Shown: positions 55,925 through 64,000 of the stretch, piece after piece
How positions within the stretch are numbered: position 1 is the stretch's first letter
Layout of the letters: each line of letters begins with the position of its first letter
Origin: Cervus elaphus
Lineage: Eukaryota; Chordata; Mammalia; Artiodactyla; Cervidae
Direction of reading: 5' to 3'
NCBI RefSeq assembly: GCF_910594005.1
Contig: NC_057848.1
Span: forward strand, 131,946,155-132,010,154
Length of the DNA stretch: 64,000 nucleotides
Position numbers and translations under genes: made by a program
The notes under the pieces: model-generated
Databases searched by the model: none
The model's input: only the letters and a program-made list of their open reading frames with translations
Told to the model about the DNA's origin: nothing

Positions 55925-57012
55925 TGTGTCTTCATTCAGTCATATAACAAGTAGTCTATTAAGTGCTGACTATGTGCCAGACACTATTTTATTAAAGAGG
56001 ACACTATGGTGAGCAAAAAAGTTAAGATTCCCGTCTCACTGATGATATTCTAGTGTGGGAGACAGCAATAAAAAATAATAAACCAATAATTAAGATAAGA
56101 CAGTGAAAAGAATTTAAATGATACTGTGGTAAAATGAAAGAGAATGCCAGTGTGCTGGGAATATAGAAGCTGGTGCTCACTTTCATGAACATGTAAGAGT
56201 TCATTTGGGGCTTCCCTGGTGGTCCATGGGCCTGGTTGCTCTGTGGCATGTGGGATCCTCCTCGACCAGGGATCGGACCCATATCCCACATGCCACAGAA
56301 CAACTAGGCCCATGTGCCACAGCTACTGAGCCTACACAGCCCTAGAGCCCATGCTCCACAACGAGAGAACCCACCACAGTGAGAAACCTGCACACCAAAA
56401 CTAGAGAGTAGTCTTTACCTGCTGCAACTAGAGAAAAACCCACATGGCAATGGAGACCCAGCACAGCCGAAGGTAACTATATAATTAACTAACTAAACAA
56501 AAAATTTAAAATTTAGTCTAAAAAGCTCATCTTTCTGAGGAGATATTAGAATAAGTAGAGAAGGTATGGGATGAAGTAGAAGACACAGAAATGGGTTAGA
56601 CTACTTAGGGCTTTGAAGGCTGTGGTAAAAAATCTGAATCTTATTCTGGTTTTGAAAGGATGCCACTGGAGAGTTTTAAGCGGGGGGATGACGTGACTTT
56701 ACACTTTAAAAAGAGCATCACAGAGGCAAAGGCAGTAAAAAGATTTTGGCTTCAAGCATGGTAAATAGATACTAGGTGAGGACAAGTGGAACCTTGTCCA
56801 GGAACCAGTCTAGAGGAAATAATTGCGATAACCTTGGCAAGATATTGGTAGTGATGAAGATGGAGTGATGTGGTGAGAAACAATAGGACTTCTCAATGGA
56901 TTGGATCGGGGAGGGGAATGATGGAAAGAGAAAGTAAAGTTTATTTCTCTAGTGTTGGCCTTAGCAAGTGGATGAATGGTGATGCCTTTTACTGAGACGG
57001 GGATGACTGGAA
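55925..57012 (+). repeat. Ancient mammalian repeat, copy A, split by a CHR
   Basis: gtgctgactatgtgccagac, gatattctagtgtgggagac, then after the CHR SINE: tagggctttgaaggctgtgg, tgccactggagagttttaag, cttttactgagacggggatg. It is the same family and order as 59460-60120. I know the pattern but not a certain name. Confidence 0.6.
56205..56500 (+). repeat. CHR-type SINE with internal hairpin
   Basis: gcttccctggtggtccatgg start. An internal inverted repeat has 32-bp arms (56225-56256 and 56283-56314, 30 of 32 matching) and a 26-base loop. It continues gagcctacacagccctagag, caacgagagaacccaccaca as in long CHR elements. Confidence 0.85.
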
Positions 57013-57039
57013 GAGTAGCAAGTGTGTGGAGAGAAATCA

Positions 57040-57247
57040 TGTGTGTATTAGTTGCTCAGTCGTATCTGACTCTTTGTGACCCCATGGACTATAGCCTACT
57101 GGGCTCCTCTGTCCATGGGATTCTCCAGGCAAGAATACTGGAGTGGGTAGCCATTTCCTTCTCCAGGGGAATCTTCCTGACCCAGGGATCGAACCTGGGT
57201 TCTGCATTGCAGGCAGATTCTTTACTACCTGAGCCACCAGAGAAGCC
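57040..57247 (-). repeat. Bov-tA SINE
   Basis: gtgtattagttgctcagtcg to gagccaccagagaagcc; it ends about 220 bp before exon 6. Confidence 0.93.
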
Positions 57248-57468
57248 TGATTCTGAGTTAGGTCTTCTGATGAAGGGGAAAATATAGCTCTTATTCCCCA
57301 AATCTCTGATGTCATGTTTTATAATATTAGATTCTAGTGACAAATTTCTGCAACTTGCCAAATTGCATTCCACTTAGCCAAGTAAATTTGCTGTTTGAAT
57401 AATTTCCAGACAATGAAGAAGATGCTCCCCTGCATTTGCCAATGTTGCCCTTATTTCTTCCTGAGCAG

Positions 57469-57610
57469 ATCTTCGAAGCAGCTTGCTATTCTCTTTGTGA
57501 ACCTTTGCGTCGCTGCAGAGATCCATGAGGTCTCCGCTCTCTGGTTCCTGTGGTATGTGAAGCAGTGTGGGGGCACGACCAGGATCTTCTCAACATCCAA
57601 TGGAGGGCAG
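57469..57610 (+). CDS. MAOB: MAOB exon 6 (residues 159-206, substrate-gate exon)
   Basis: This 142-bp exon follows acceptor cctgagcag; its first base completes the Glu159 codon, and it ends in phase 0 at Gln206. It carries much of the substrate cavity: Phe168, Leu171, Cys172, Ile198, residue 199 and Gln206 near the flavin. The invariant core HEVSALWFLWYVKQCGGTTR is intact. Residue 199 is Phe (RIFS), where human MAOB has Ile. Residue 199 is the gate between entrance and substrate cavities, and bovine MAO B is known to have Phe there. Residue 174 is Ala, where I recall Thr in human. The donor is CAG/gtaccc: it keeps GT and A at +3 but lacks the usual G at +5, so it looks weak. Confidence 0.96.
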
Positions 57611-57746
57611 GTACCCATTCATACCCAGACCATTCCAACAGAAAACCACCACTGCCTAATTGAAAGATTCCCATCATCCATCCTTCAGTCATGAACAGAT
57701 GGAGCTGGAGGCACACTTGTGGCTTTTGGAATTTAAGCATAGCAGC

Positions 57747-58685
57747 TCAAAGTGACTTTTGAAAGGGGGAGTCTGTTGTTAGGTATCAAATGTGACAACC
57801 CAGTGGCCAATAGCATTTAAAAATTGGGCTTTTTAATGTACTTTTGCAATCTTCCATTTGGATATACATCCAATGATAGTTTAATAAGTTTGTAAGAGAC
57901 CGGCTGATGAACTGGGTACTTCTTAGAAAGCTCAACGGAGAAAATCAGAAATACATTTTCAATTAAAAACACATGCACCATGTGGAATTCATTCATTCAC
58001 TCATTCTTATTCATTCACTCATGCTTATTTCCTGAACCCCAGCCTTGTATAAGTGGCTGTGCTGGGCACTGTAGGAAATGGATTAGAGTTCTTAGATAAT
58101 CTGATTGACAGCCACTTTCCTTTTCTCTCCTTACTCTTCCTCCCCCTTCCTTCCTCTCATCTCCCTTCTCCTTCTCCCCCTCTGTTCTCTTTCTCTTTCA
58201 CCTTTTTCTTCTGAGAACTATTTGAAATAGTCTTTTTAAAATTCAGCTGAACTGAACATGTAGGAGGAGGTGGTCAGTTCAACTGTGTGTACAATCACAC
58301 AGAACATTTTGAAGTGTTTTCCTGGGCTCGGGACAAGGGGGTGCAGGGAGGTGAAATGACCTCAGTGACCACAGAAACAGCAGGTACCTGACCCAGGGTG
58401 AGACAGACAGACTGTAACAGGGAGTAAGCTGGCCTGGGGATGGGTAGGCCAGCAAGGTTCTGAGACTGAGTGACAAGGAGAGGGGAAACAGGCCTAGGCA
58501 GGCTCAGGCAAGTGGTTGGCCCAGCCACCCAATCAAAGGATGCAGGTGGGACACAGAGTGGGGGCAGTGGCCAAGCAGGTGGGACTTGGGAGTCAGGCTG
58601 AGGATGTCCACCTGAGTTTGGAGCCTAGGAGCCCATCAGAACACAGTATGAAATGTGACTGTTAGAAAACCTGTGATTTTGTTGA
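57747..58685. other. Intron 6 without recognised features
   Basis: A pyrimidine-rich patch at about 58110-58215 and a G-rich stretch at 58320-58600; no exon or nameable repeat. Confidence 0.45.
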
Positions 58686-58689
58686 AAGC

Positions 58690-58900
58690 AGCTTCCCAGG
58701 TGGTGCTAGTGGTAAAGAATCCACCTGCAATGCAGGAGACCCAAGTTGGATCCTTGGGTTGGGAAGATCCCCTGGAGGAGGGAATGGCTTCCCACTTCAG
58801 TATTCTTGCCTGGAGAATCCCACGGACAGAGGAGCCTGGTGGGCTACAGGCCATGGGGTCTCAAAGAGTAGGACACGACTGAGGCAACTGAGGACAGATG
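58690..58900 (+). repeat. Bov-tA SINE in intron 6
   Basis: gcttcccaggtggtgctagt to gacacgactgaggcaactga; well preserved, about 170 bp before exon 7. Confidence 0.94.
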
Positions 58901-59067
58901 CATCCATCATTAGTTAGAAAACAATGGTGAAGAAAGCAGCCACGAGAGCAACAGGAAGCTAAATAAAATAAAACCTCACACAGTAAAGATGTGTGAGGGA
59001 AACTAGCAATTTGTATCTATTCTTATATTTCCTACTCACTTCTTGGGTCTTTTTTTTTCCTTTCCAG

Positions 59068-59217
59068 GAGAGGAAAATTGTGGGTGGATCTGGTCAAGTG
59101 AGTGAGCGGATAATGGACCTCTTGGGGGATCGAGTGAAGCTGGAGAGGCCTGTGATCCACATTGACCAGACAGGAGAAAATGTCCTTGTGGAGACCCTAA
59201 ACCATGAATTGTACGAG
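59068..59217 (+). CDS. MAOB: MAOB exon 7 (residues 207-256)
   Basis: This 150-bp exon lies between a strong pyrimidine-rich acceptor (tttttttttcctttccag) and donor gtaacc. It codes exactly 50 residues in phase 0, starting ERKIVGGSGQVSERIMDLLG. The GGSGQVSERI segment is conserved in both MAO paralogues. The B-type continuation DRVKLERPVIHIDQ and NVLVETLNHELYE identifies the gene. Residue 210 is Ile, where MAOA and human MAOB both have Phe as I recall them, so this is a candidate lineage substitution. The His, Gly and Leu replacements later in the exon also differ from human. The exon is 1457 bp after exon 6 and 992 bp before exon 8. Confidence 0.96.
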
Positions 59218-59459
59218 GTAACCAAGAGCCTTAAACCAGGTGGAGGAGACCAGAGTCCCATAGGTAACCAGAGAGTAAATAAAGCTAAGAACATTCCAGA
59301 CTTCACAGACAATGTCTTTGCCCAAAGTGAAAAAGCTACCTCTATCTGAAAGAAAGGAAAAGGGAACCACAATATCTGGGGCTAAGTCAGAAGATTTATA
59401 AAATATATATTATCAATCCTCTGTATTGGGCTCCTGCAGAATTAGAAAACCAAAGAAAG

Positions 59460-60120
59460 CAATGATTTGATACATATTAAGTGCTTCCTATGTGCCTGGC
59501 ATTCTTCTTGGAGTTGGAAACGTAGCAGTGAACAAAACAGGTAAAATTGCTTGCTTTCATGTGACTTACGTTCTAGTGAAGGAGAAAAGCTGTAATTAAA
59601 TATATAGTTAAAACATAGACAATGCCAGATAGTGATGAGTATTGTGGGAAAAACCAAACAGGGAAGGGACGTGGGGGTGGTGCCAGAGGCGGGGTGGGCC
59701 ACTGGTTATGCAATTTGAAACAAGGTCATCAAGGATGGTCTCACTCAGAAGGTGATGTTTGAGGGCAGAACCCAAAGAGATGACAGATTGAGCCAGGTGG
59801 CCCTCTGGGGAATAATTTTTCAGATAGACTGAACATCAGTGCAAAAGCTCTGAGGTAGGAGCAAGCCTGGCATAATGAAGTAACAGCAAGGTAGTAAAAA
59901 TGGTGATATTAAGAGGATTGTGGGGAAGAGTAACAGAAGATGAGATCAGAGATGTGACAGGGGCTCCTCTCATGTATGGCCTTGAAAGTGACTGTGAGGA
60001 ACTTGGCTTTGACTCCAAGTGTGATGGGAAGTCATTGGAGGTTTTGAACTAAGGAACAATCAGAGCTCATTTTGATTTTAACAGGGCCCTTCTAGTTTCT
60101 CTGTTAAGAAGAGATTGAGT
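59460..60120 (+). repeat. Ancient mammalian repeat, copy B, in intron 7
   Basis: gtgcttcctatgtgcctggc, tagcagtgaacaaaacaggt, tgcaaaagctctgaggtagg, atgtatggccttgaaagtga, gggaagtcattggaggtttt. Same orientation and family as 55925-57012. Confidence 0.65.
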
Positions 60121-60209
60121 GGGGGACAAAGGTAAAATGAGGGAGAAACATTGAAAAAAGAGCAAAAACAACCCACCAACAATGTTTTATCACACCATTT
60201 TTTTTCCAG

Positions 60210-60369
60210 GCTAAGTATGTGATTAGCGCTGTTCCTCCTGTTCTGGGCATGAAGATTCACTTCAATCCCCCTCTGCCAATGATGAGAAATCAGCTGATCA
60301 CTCGTGTGCCTTTGGGTTCAGTCATCAAGAGTATAGTTTATTATAAAGAGCCCTTCTGGAGGAATATGG
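60210..60369 (+). CDS. MAOB: MAOB exon 8 (residues 257-310, last codon split)
   Basis: This 160-bp exon follows acceptor accattttttttccag and ends before a strong donor, gtgagt. It codes residues 257-309 and the first base of codon 310, leaving phase 1 for exon 9, which is not in the window. It contains AKYVISAVPP, the MAOB-specific KIHFNPPLPMMRNQ, and Lys296 in RVPLGSVIK. That lysine hydrogen-bonds through water to flavin N5 and is conserved in the amine oxidase family. The exon ends in YYKEPFWRNM; Asn308 and Met309 replace two lysines of human MAOB as I remember it. Ser297 replaces Cys. Confidence 0.96.
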
Positions 60370-60568
60370 GTGAGTACTTTTCTTTGGTAGAAGGTCCAAA
60401 AAACTTGATGCAAAGTTACACATTTGTGTATAACTGTTTTTCTTAGCATGCGAGCATAAAACATTCATCCAGGTTCTAAGGGCAGTTCCATCAAGTAAAG
60501 TACATTGGCACAAACTCATGGTATTAACTTTCCTTAGAATATGATTAACTCTTTTTATGATTCAATAT

Positions 60569-60785
60569 GGGCTTCCTAGGTGGTTCTAGTGGTAAAGAAC
60601 CTGCTTGCCAATGTAAGAGACTCTGGTTCGATCCCTGGGTTGGGAAAATCCCCTGGAGGAGGAAATGGCAACCCACTCCAGTATTCTTGCCTGGAGAATC
60701 CACATGGACAGAGGGGCCTGGTGGGCTACAGTCCATGGGGTCTCAAAGAGTCATACACGACTGAGGCAGCTTAGCACAGCACATC
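60569..60785 (+). repeat. Bov-tA SINE
   Basis: ggcttcctaggtggttctag to catacacgactgaggcagct. Confidence 0.94.
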
Positions 60786-61039
60786 ATAATTCAATATAAT
60801 GTTTACTTAATCCTTTCACATAATTTTGTGAAAATAGATTATTAACACTTTCTGATACAGTTTTTTTTAAAGTATGAGTTTATAGAGCCATTTACAAAGA
60901 TGGGGATTCTGAAAATTTCCAGGCAATTTCTTGCTTGTGTCAGGATTCTACTGTGTAAAATAGATATTCAATAAGTGTGTTGCTCTGCTGGATAGAACAT
61001 TACAGAGATGCCCACTAAAATACTAGATTCTACAATGAT

Positions 61040-61800
61040 GGAAATGTTCCAGAGTGGTTCTCTCCAGTATACTGATCACTTGTGTTGAGAACTGAATACT
61101 TGAAATGTAGCTAATGAGACTGAGGACCTGAATTTTTCAATTTTGTTTCATTTTAATTGCTTCAAAGTCAAATATGAGAAGCCACACATGGCTACTTCAT
61201 TTTAATTGCTTTAAAATTTAAAAAATATTATGCAGCCACTAAAAAGAAAGAAATAATGCCATTTGTAGCAGCGTGGATGGACCTAGAGATTATCACCTGA
61301 CTGAAGTAAGCCAGACAAAGACAAATGCCATATGATATCACTTATATGTGGAATCTAAAAAGAAAAATATAGAAATGAACTTATTTACAAAACAGAAACA
61401 GACTCACAGACTTAGAGAACGAATTTATGGTTACCCTGTAGGGAAAGGTTGTGGGGAGGGATAGTTAGGGAGTTTGGGATTGACATGTACATACTGCTTT
61501 ATTTAAAATGGATAACCAACAAGGTCTTAAATGTATAGCACAGAGAACTTGGCTCAATATTCTATAATAACCTAAATGGGAAAAGAATCTGAAAAAGAGT
61601 AGATACGTGTATATATATTAATGTATTGACTGAGTCACTTTGTTATACCCTTAAAAATATCACAACACTCTTAATCAACTTTACTCCAATATGAAATTTA
61701 AAAGCTTAAAAAAAGAAAAAAAATTCAAATGTAAAAAAGCCATACATGCGTACTGTATTGAACAGCACAATGCTAGAGTCTTCTCACATTTACCCTCATC
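61040..61800 (+). repeat. hAT-like DNA transposon fragment split by an L1
   Basis: cttgaaatgtagctaatgag and gccacacatggctacttcat, then after the L1: catacatgcgtactgtattg, aacagcacaatgc. This is the order of an old MER-type element with the agccacatgtggct core. Family uncertain. Confidence 0.45.
61218..61735 (+). repeat. L1 ORF2 end plus 3' UTR
   Basis: gcgtggatggacctagagat, catatgatatcacttatatg, gaatttatggttaccctgta, atgtatagcacagagaactt, caactttactccaatatgaa. Confidence 0.88.
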
Positions 61801-62169
61801 ACAGCTCCTTTTCTTCTAAGAGGAGGCCAGGTAAGAACAGTCAGTACCTGAGACTGAGGACAAAGGGAAGGGTGGACTGAAATGAGGACCTAGATTACAG
61901 AAGATGAGAGGAAGGTTGTGCTGCAGGCAAAGGGGGAAAGTTCCACATTTTTCTCTTAGGACAGTTCTTATTGTATCTACCCCTTTCCACCACATTGCAG
62001 CCTCCTAATCCTCCGCCTTTGCAGGACATTATATTTAGGACTGTTACTGGGTTGGTGCATCACTTGAGCAAGTAATCTATGTTTTCCAAAGAACCGGACG
62101 TGACCCACCATGGAGAGCTTGCTGGTGCTAAGCTGTTTCCCTCCATGACCACAGACATTTCTCCACATC

Positions 62170-62530
62170 TTGGCATTTAAATCTACTTTATTATAACAAG
62201 TGAATAAACAATAGTTCCCTGTATGGCTCTATAAAAATGTGTCCAGTATTTATGCTGATAATAGGCATTTCCATTGTTTCCAAGTTTTTGCTATTATATA
62301 CGATGCTGCAATAAACAGCTTCTTCCGTATCGCTCTGAAGATTTGAATAGGAGCATTTCTTTTTGATAAAATTTGTAACGTTTATCATTAATAAGAGTTC
62401 AGAACTATGTAAAATCATTTTGTCAATTATATTTTTATCCTGTGCTCATTAATTTTTTTCTGCATCTGTTGCAAATATTTTCTTCCAGTGTATCATTTTT
62501 AAAAACATGTTTATGATGATTTCATCCTAC
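62170..62530 (-). repeat. Old L1 ORF2 fragment
   Basis: aggcatttccattgtttcca, gctattatatacgatgctgc, aataaacagcttcttccgta: reverse complement of old L1. Confidence 0.65.
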
Positions 62531-62630
62531 TAGGAAATATATCTACATGGGGCTTTTCTGGACCAACCATTCTTCTCTGATCTTTGTCACTGGGTTCCAA
62601 ATGTTTTTTTTGTAGCACTCTATATAAAAG

Positions 62631-62845
62631 GGGCTTCCCCAGTGGCTCAGCAGTAAAGAATCCACCTGCAGTGCAGGAAATGCAGATTGGATCCCTGGGT
62701 CAGGAAGATCCTTTGGAGGAGGGCATGGAGACCCACTCCAGTATTCGTGCCTGGGAAATCCCGTGGACAGAGGAGCCTGGTGGGTTACAATGCGTGGGGG
62801 TCGCAAAAGAATCGGGCGTAGCTCAGCAACTAAACAAAAAACCAC
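62631..62845 (+). repeat. Bov-tA SINE
   Basis: ggcttccccagtggctcagc to gggcgtagctcagcaactaa. Confidence 0.93.
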
Positions 62846-63092
62846 TGAATATATTATTTCTAAATTATGTCGGAAAAAAGATATCTTTATTCTAAGATAT
62901 ACAAAAGTAGTCAAAACAGTTAAAATTGAAAATAAGAATTTTCTCCCCTACCAGATGTGCAATCTAGGTGTGCACATTCCACTTTAGAGAACATTGATTT
63001 CCATTATCTAGTCCTTTGGCAGCACTTGTACTATTGTAATCCCTGTGGCTTTATAATATATATGTTTGATATCTGGTACAAGAGTCTCTCTT

Positions 63093-63322
63093 TGGCTTCC
63101 CAGGTGGTGCTAGTGGTAAAGAACCTGCCTGTCAATGCAGGAGACCTAAGAGACTTGTGTTCGATCCCTGAGTCGGGAAGATGCCTTGGAGAAGGGCATG
63201 GCAACCCACTGCAGTATTCTTGCCTGGAGAATCCCATGGACAGAGGAACCTGGAGGGCTACAGTCCATGGGGTCGCAAAGAGTCACACACCACTGAAGCA
63301 GCTTAGTACACACACACATTCT
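63093..63322 (+). repeat. Bov-tA SINE
   Basis: ggcttcccaggtggtgctag to agtcacacaccactgaagca, with a (ca)n tail. Confidence 0.94.
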
Positions 63323-63471
63323 CTCTTCATTATTTTTCCTATAATTTTGTCCTTGGTAAATATCAGTTATTCTTCCAGATGAATGTGATCATCTATCTGC
63401 TCAGCAGTCCTTCCACACTCCCACACTAAAAAAAGCTGCTCATGTGTTATTTTATTCTGAATGGTCTTTGC

Positions 63472-63705
63472 ATGCGTGTACTAAGTCATTTCAGTCGTGT
63501 CTGAATCTGTGCGACCCTGTAGACTGTAGCCCGCCAGGCTCCTCTGTCCATGGGATTCTCCAGACAACAATACTGGAGTGGTTGCCATGCCCTCCTCCAG
63601 GGCATTTTCCTGACCCAGGGCTAGAACCCACATCTCTTATGTCTTCTGTGTTGGCAGGCAGGTTTTGTTTTTTTTTTTTTTAAACCACTAGCACCACCTG
63701 GGAAT
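63472..63705 (-). repeat. Bov-tA SINE with T-run insertion
   Basis: aagtcatttcagtcgtgtct to agcaccacctgggaa; a run of T at about 63666-63682 replaces part of the tRNA-like region. Confidence 0.9.
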
Positions 63706-64000
63706 AGTCCTCTTTGTCAACACCGTAGGTACGATATCTTCTTTTTTCTCTGAGGATGTTACTTGCCACTTTACTCTGTCCTTTTTTCTTGAGGATTCCT
63801 TTTTGTTTGTTAGTTTGTTTCTGCTTTTGTCTGCTTCTTTTGTTAAAGGACTTTGTTAAATGTCTAGATGTCCTTGAATGCCCCTTTTTAAGAGTAAGGC
63901 TGGAGCAAGTTAATCAGAAGTCCCCATGCATGGGCAGAACTCCTCAGCTTTCTACCTACAAATGACAGAAATACTACTGTTGTCACCTGATTTGTCCTGG

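Larger units (their letters stand above)
1..64000 (+). other. MAOB: MAOB gene, internal part (exons 2-8 with introns)
   Basis: The whole window lies inside one gene transcribed left to right. Seven exons encode a continuous monoamine oxidase B segment, residues 16-309 in human numbering. MAOB oxidatively deaminates amines such as phenylethylamine and dopamine, using FAD, on the mitochondrial outer membrane. Exon lengths and phases match the MAO gene plan as I know it, and every junction is GT-AG. The MAOB rather than MAOA assignment rests on paralogue-specific stretches: HDSGLNV in exon 2, NEVERLIHH in exon 3, MDDMGREIPSDAPW across exons 4-5 and KIHFNPPLPMMRNQ in exon 8. The gene is X-linked in mammals next to MAOA; neither MAOA nor NDP is in this window. 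No frameshift or premature stop was seen, so this is a functional-looking gene and not a pseudogene. Confidence 0.96.
60370..64000 (+). other. MAOB: MAOB intron 8, 5' part
   Basis: The intron starts at the gtgagt donor of exon 8 and runs past the end of the window. I searched it for exon 9 (expected to begin in phase 1 and code the DYCG motif) and did not find it. It contains four Bov-tA SINEs, an L1 3' end and an older L1 fragment, listed separately. The last 300 bp (63706-64000) hold nothing I recognise. Confidence 0.85.

Noticed and set aside
7610..60369. MAOA instead of MAOB
   Set aside because: Paralogue-specific residues in exons 2, 3, 5, 7 and 8 all agree with MAOB.
7610..60369. A processed MAOB pseudogene
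   Set aside because: Introns with correct splice sites and phases are present, and no stops or frameshifts occur in the exons.
60370..64000. Exon 9 of MAOB
   Set aside because: No phase-1 exon coding the expected DYCG start was found; it must lie downstream.

Overview
The window is nuclear DNA from a ruminant (pecoran) mammal. It is packed with ruminant-specific retroposons (Bov-tA/Bov-A2 SINEs, BovB LINE fragments, tRNA-Glu-derived CHR SINEs, ruminant L1 3' ends). These sit on a layer of old mammalian repeats (MIR, L2, MaLR/ERVL-type LTRs, a Tigger-like DNA transposon). There is no bacterial, plasmid or phage content. I cannot tell cow, sheep, goat or deer apart from this sequence alone.

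The only protein-coding gene I can support is monoamine oxidase B (MAOB), a mitochondrial outer-membrane flavoenzyme, on the + strand. Seven consecutive internal exons are present, exons 2 to 8: 7610-7704, 9315-9452, 49829-49933, 50626-50717, 57469-57610, 59068-59217 and 60210-60369. Their lengths are 95, 138, 105, 92, 142, 150 and 160 bp, and every intron is GT-AG. The phases join without a stop and give residues 16 (partial) to 309 plus the first base of codon 310. They cover part of the FAD-binding fold, the entrance cavity, the substrate-cavity gate and the active-site lysine. Exon 1 (promoter, start codon, GxGxxG loop) lies upstream. The exons for the covalent-FAD cysteine and the C-terminal membrane anchor lie downstream. 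Residue 199 is Phe, the bovine-type gate, not the human Ile.

Layout: 1-7609 is the end of intron 1; 7705-9314 intron 2; 9453-49828 a very large intron 3 of about 40.4 kb; 49934-50625 intron 4; 50718-57468 intron 5; 57611-59067 intron 6; 59218-60209 intron 7; 60370-64000 the start of intron 8. Intron 3 holds most of the transposon-rich DNA. Its 30-43 kb part is a stack of nested insertions: an L1 inside a BovB, a BovB inside an LTR, a SINE-LINE chimera inside an older repeat, and a solo LTR with recognisable TATA and poly(A) signals.

I found no new biological system. The most interesting features are structural: an inverted duplication in intron 1, several fold-back retroposon ends, a Bov-tA/BovB chimera flanked by one target-site duplication, and a 50-bp alternating pyrimidine-purine tract. 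Repeat family names come from remembered consensus sequences, and boundaries are approximate unless a target-site duplication is quoted.
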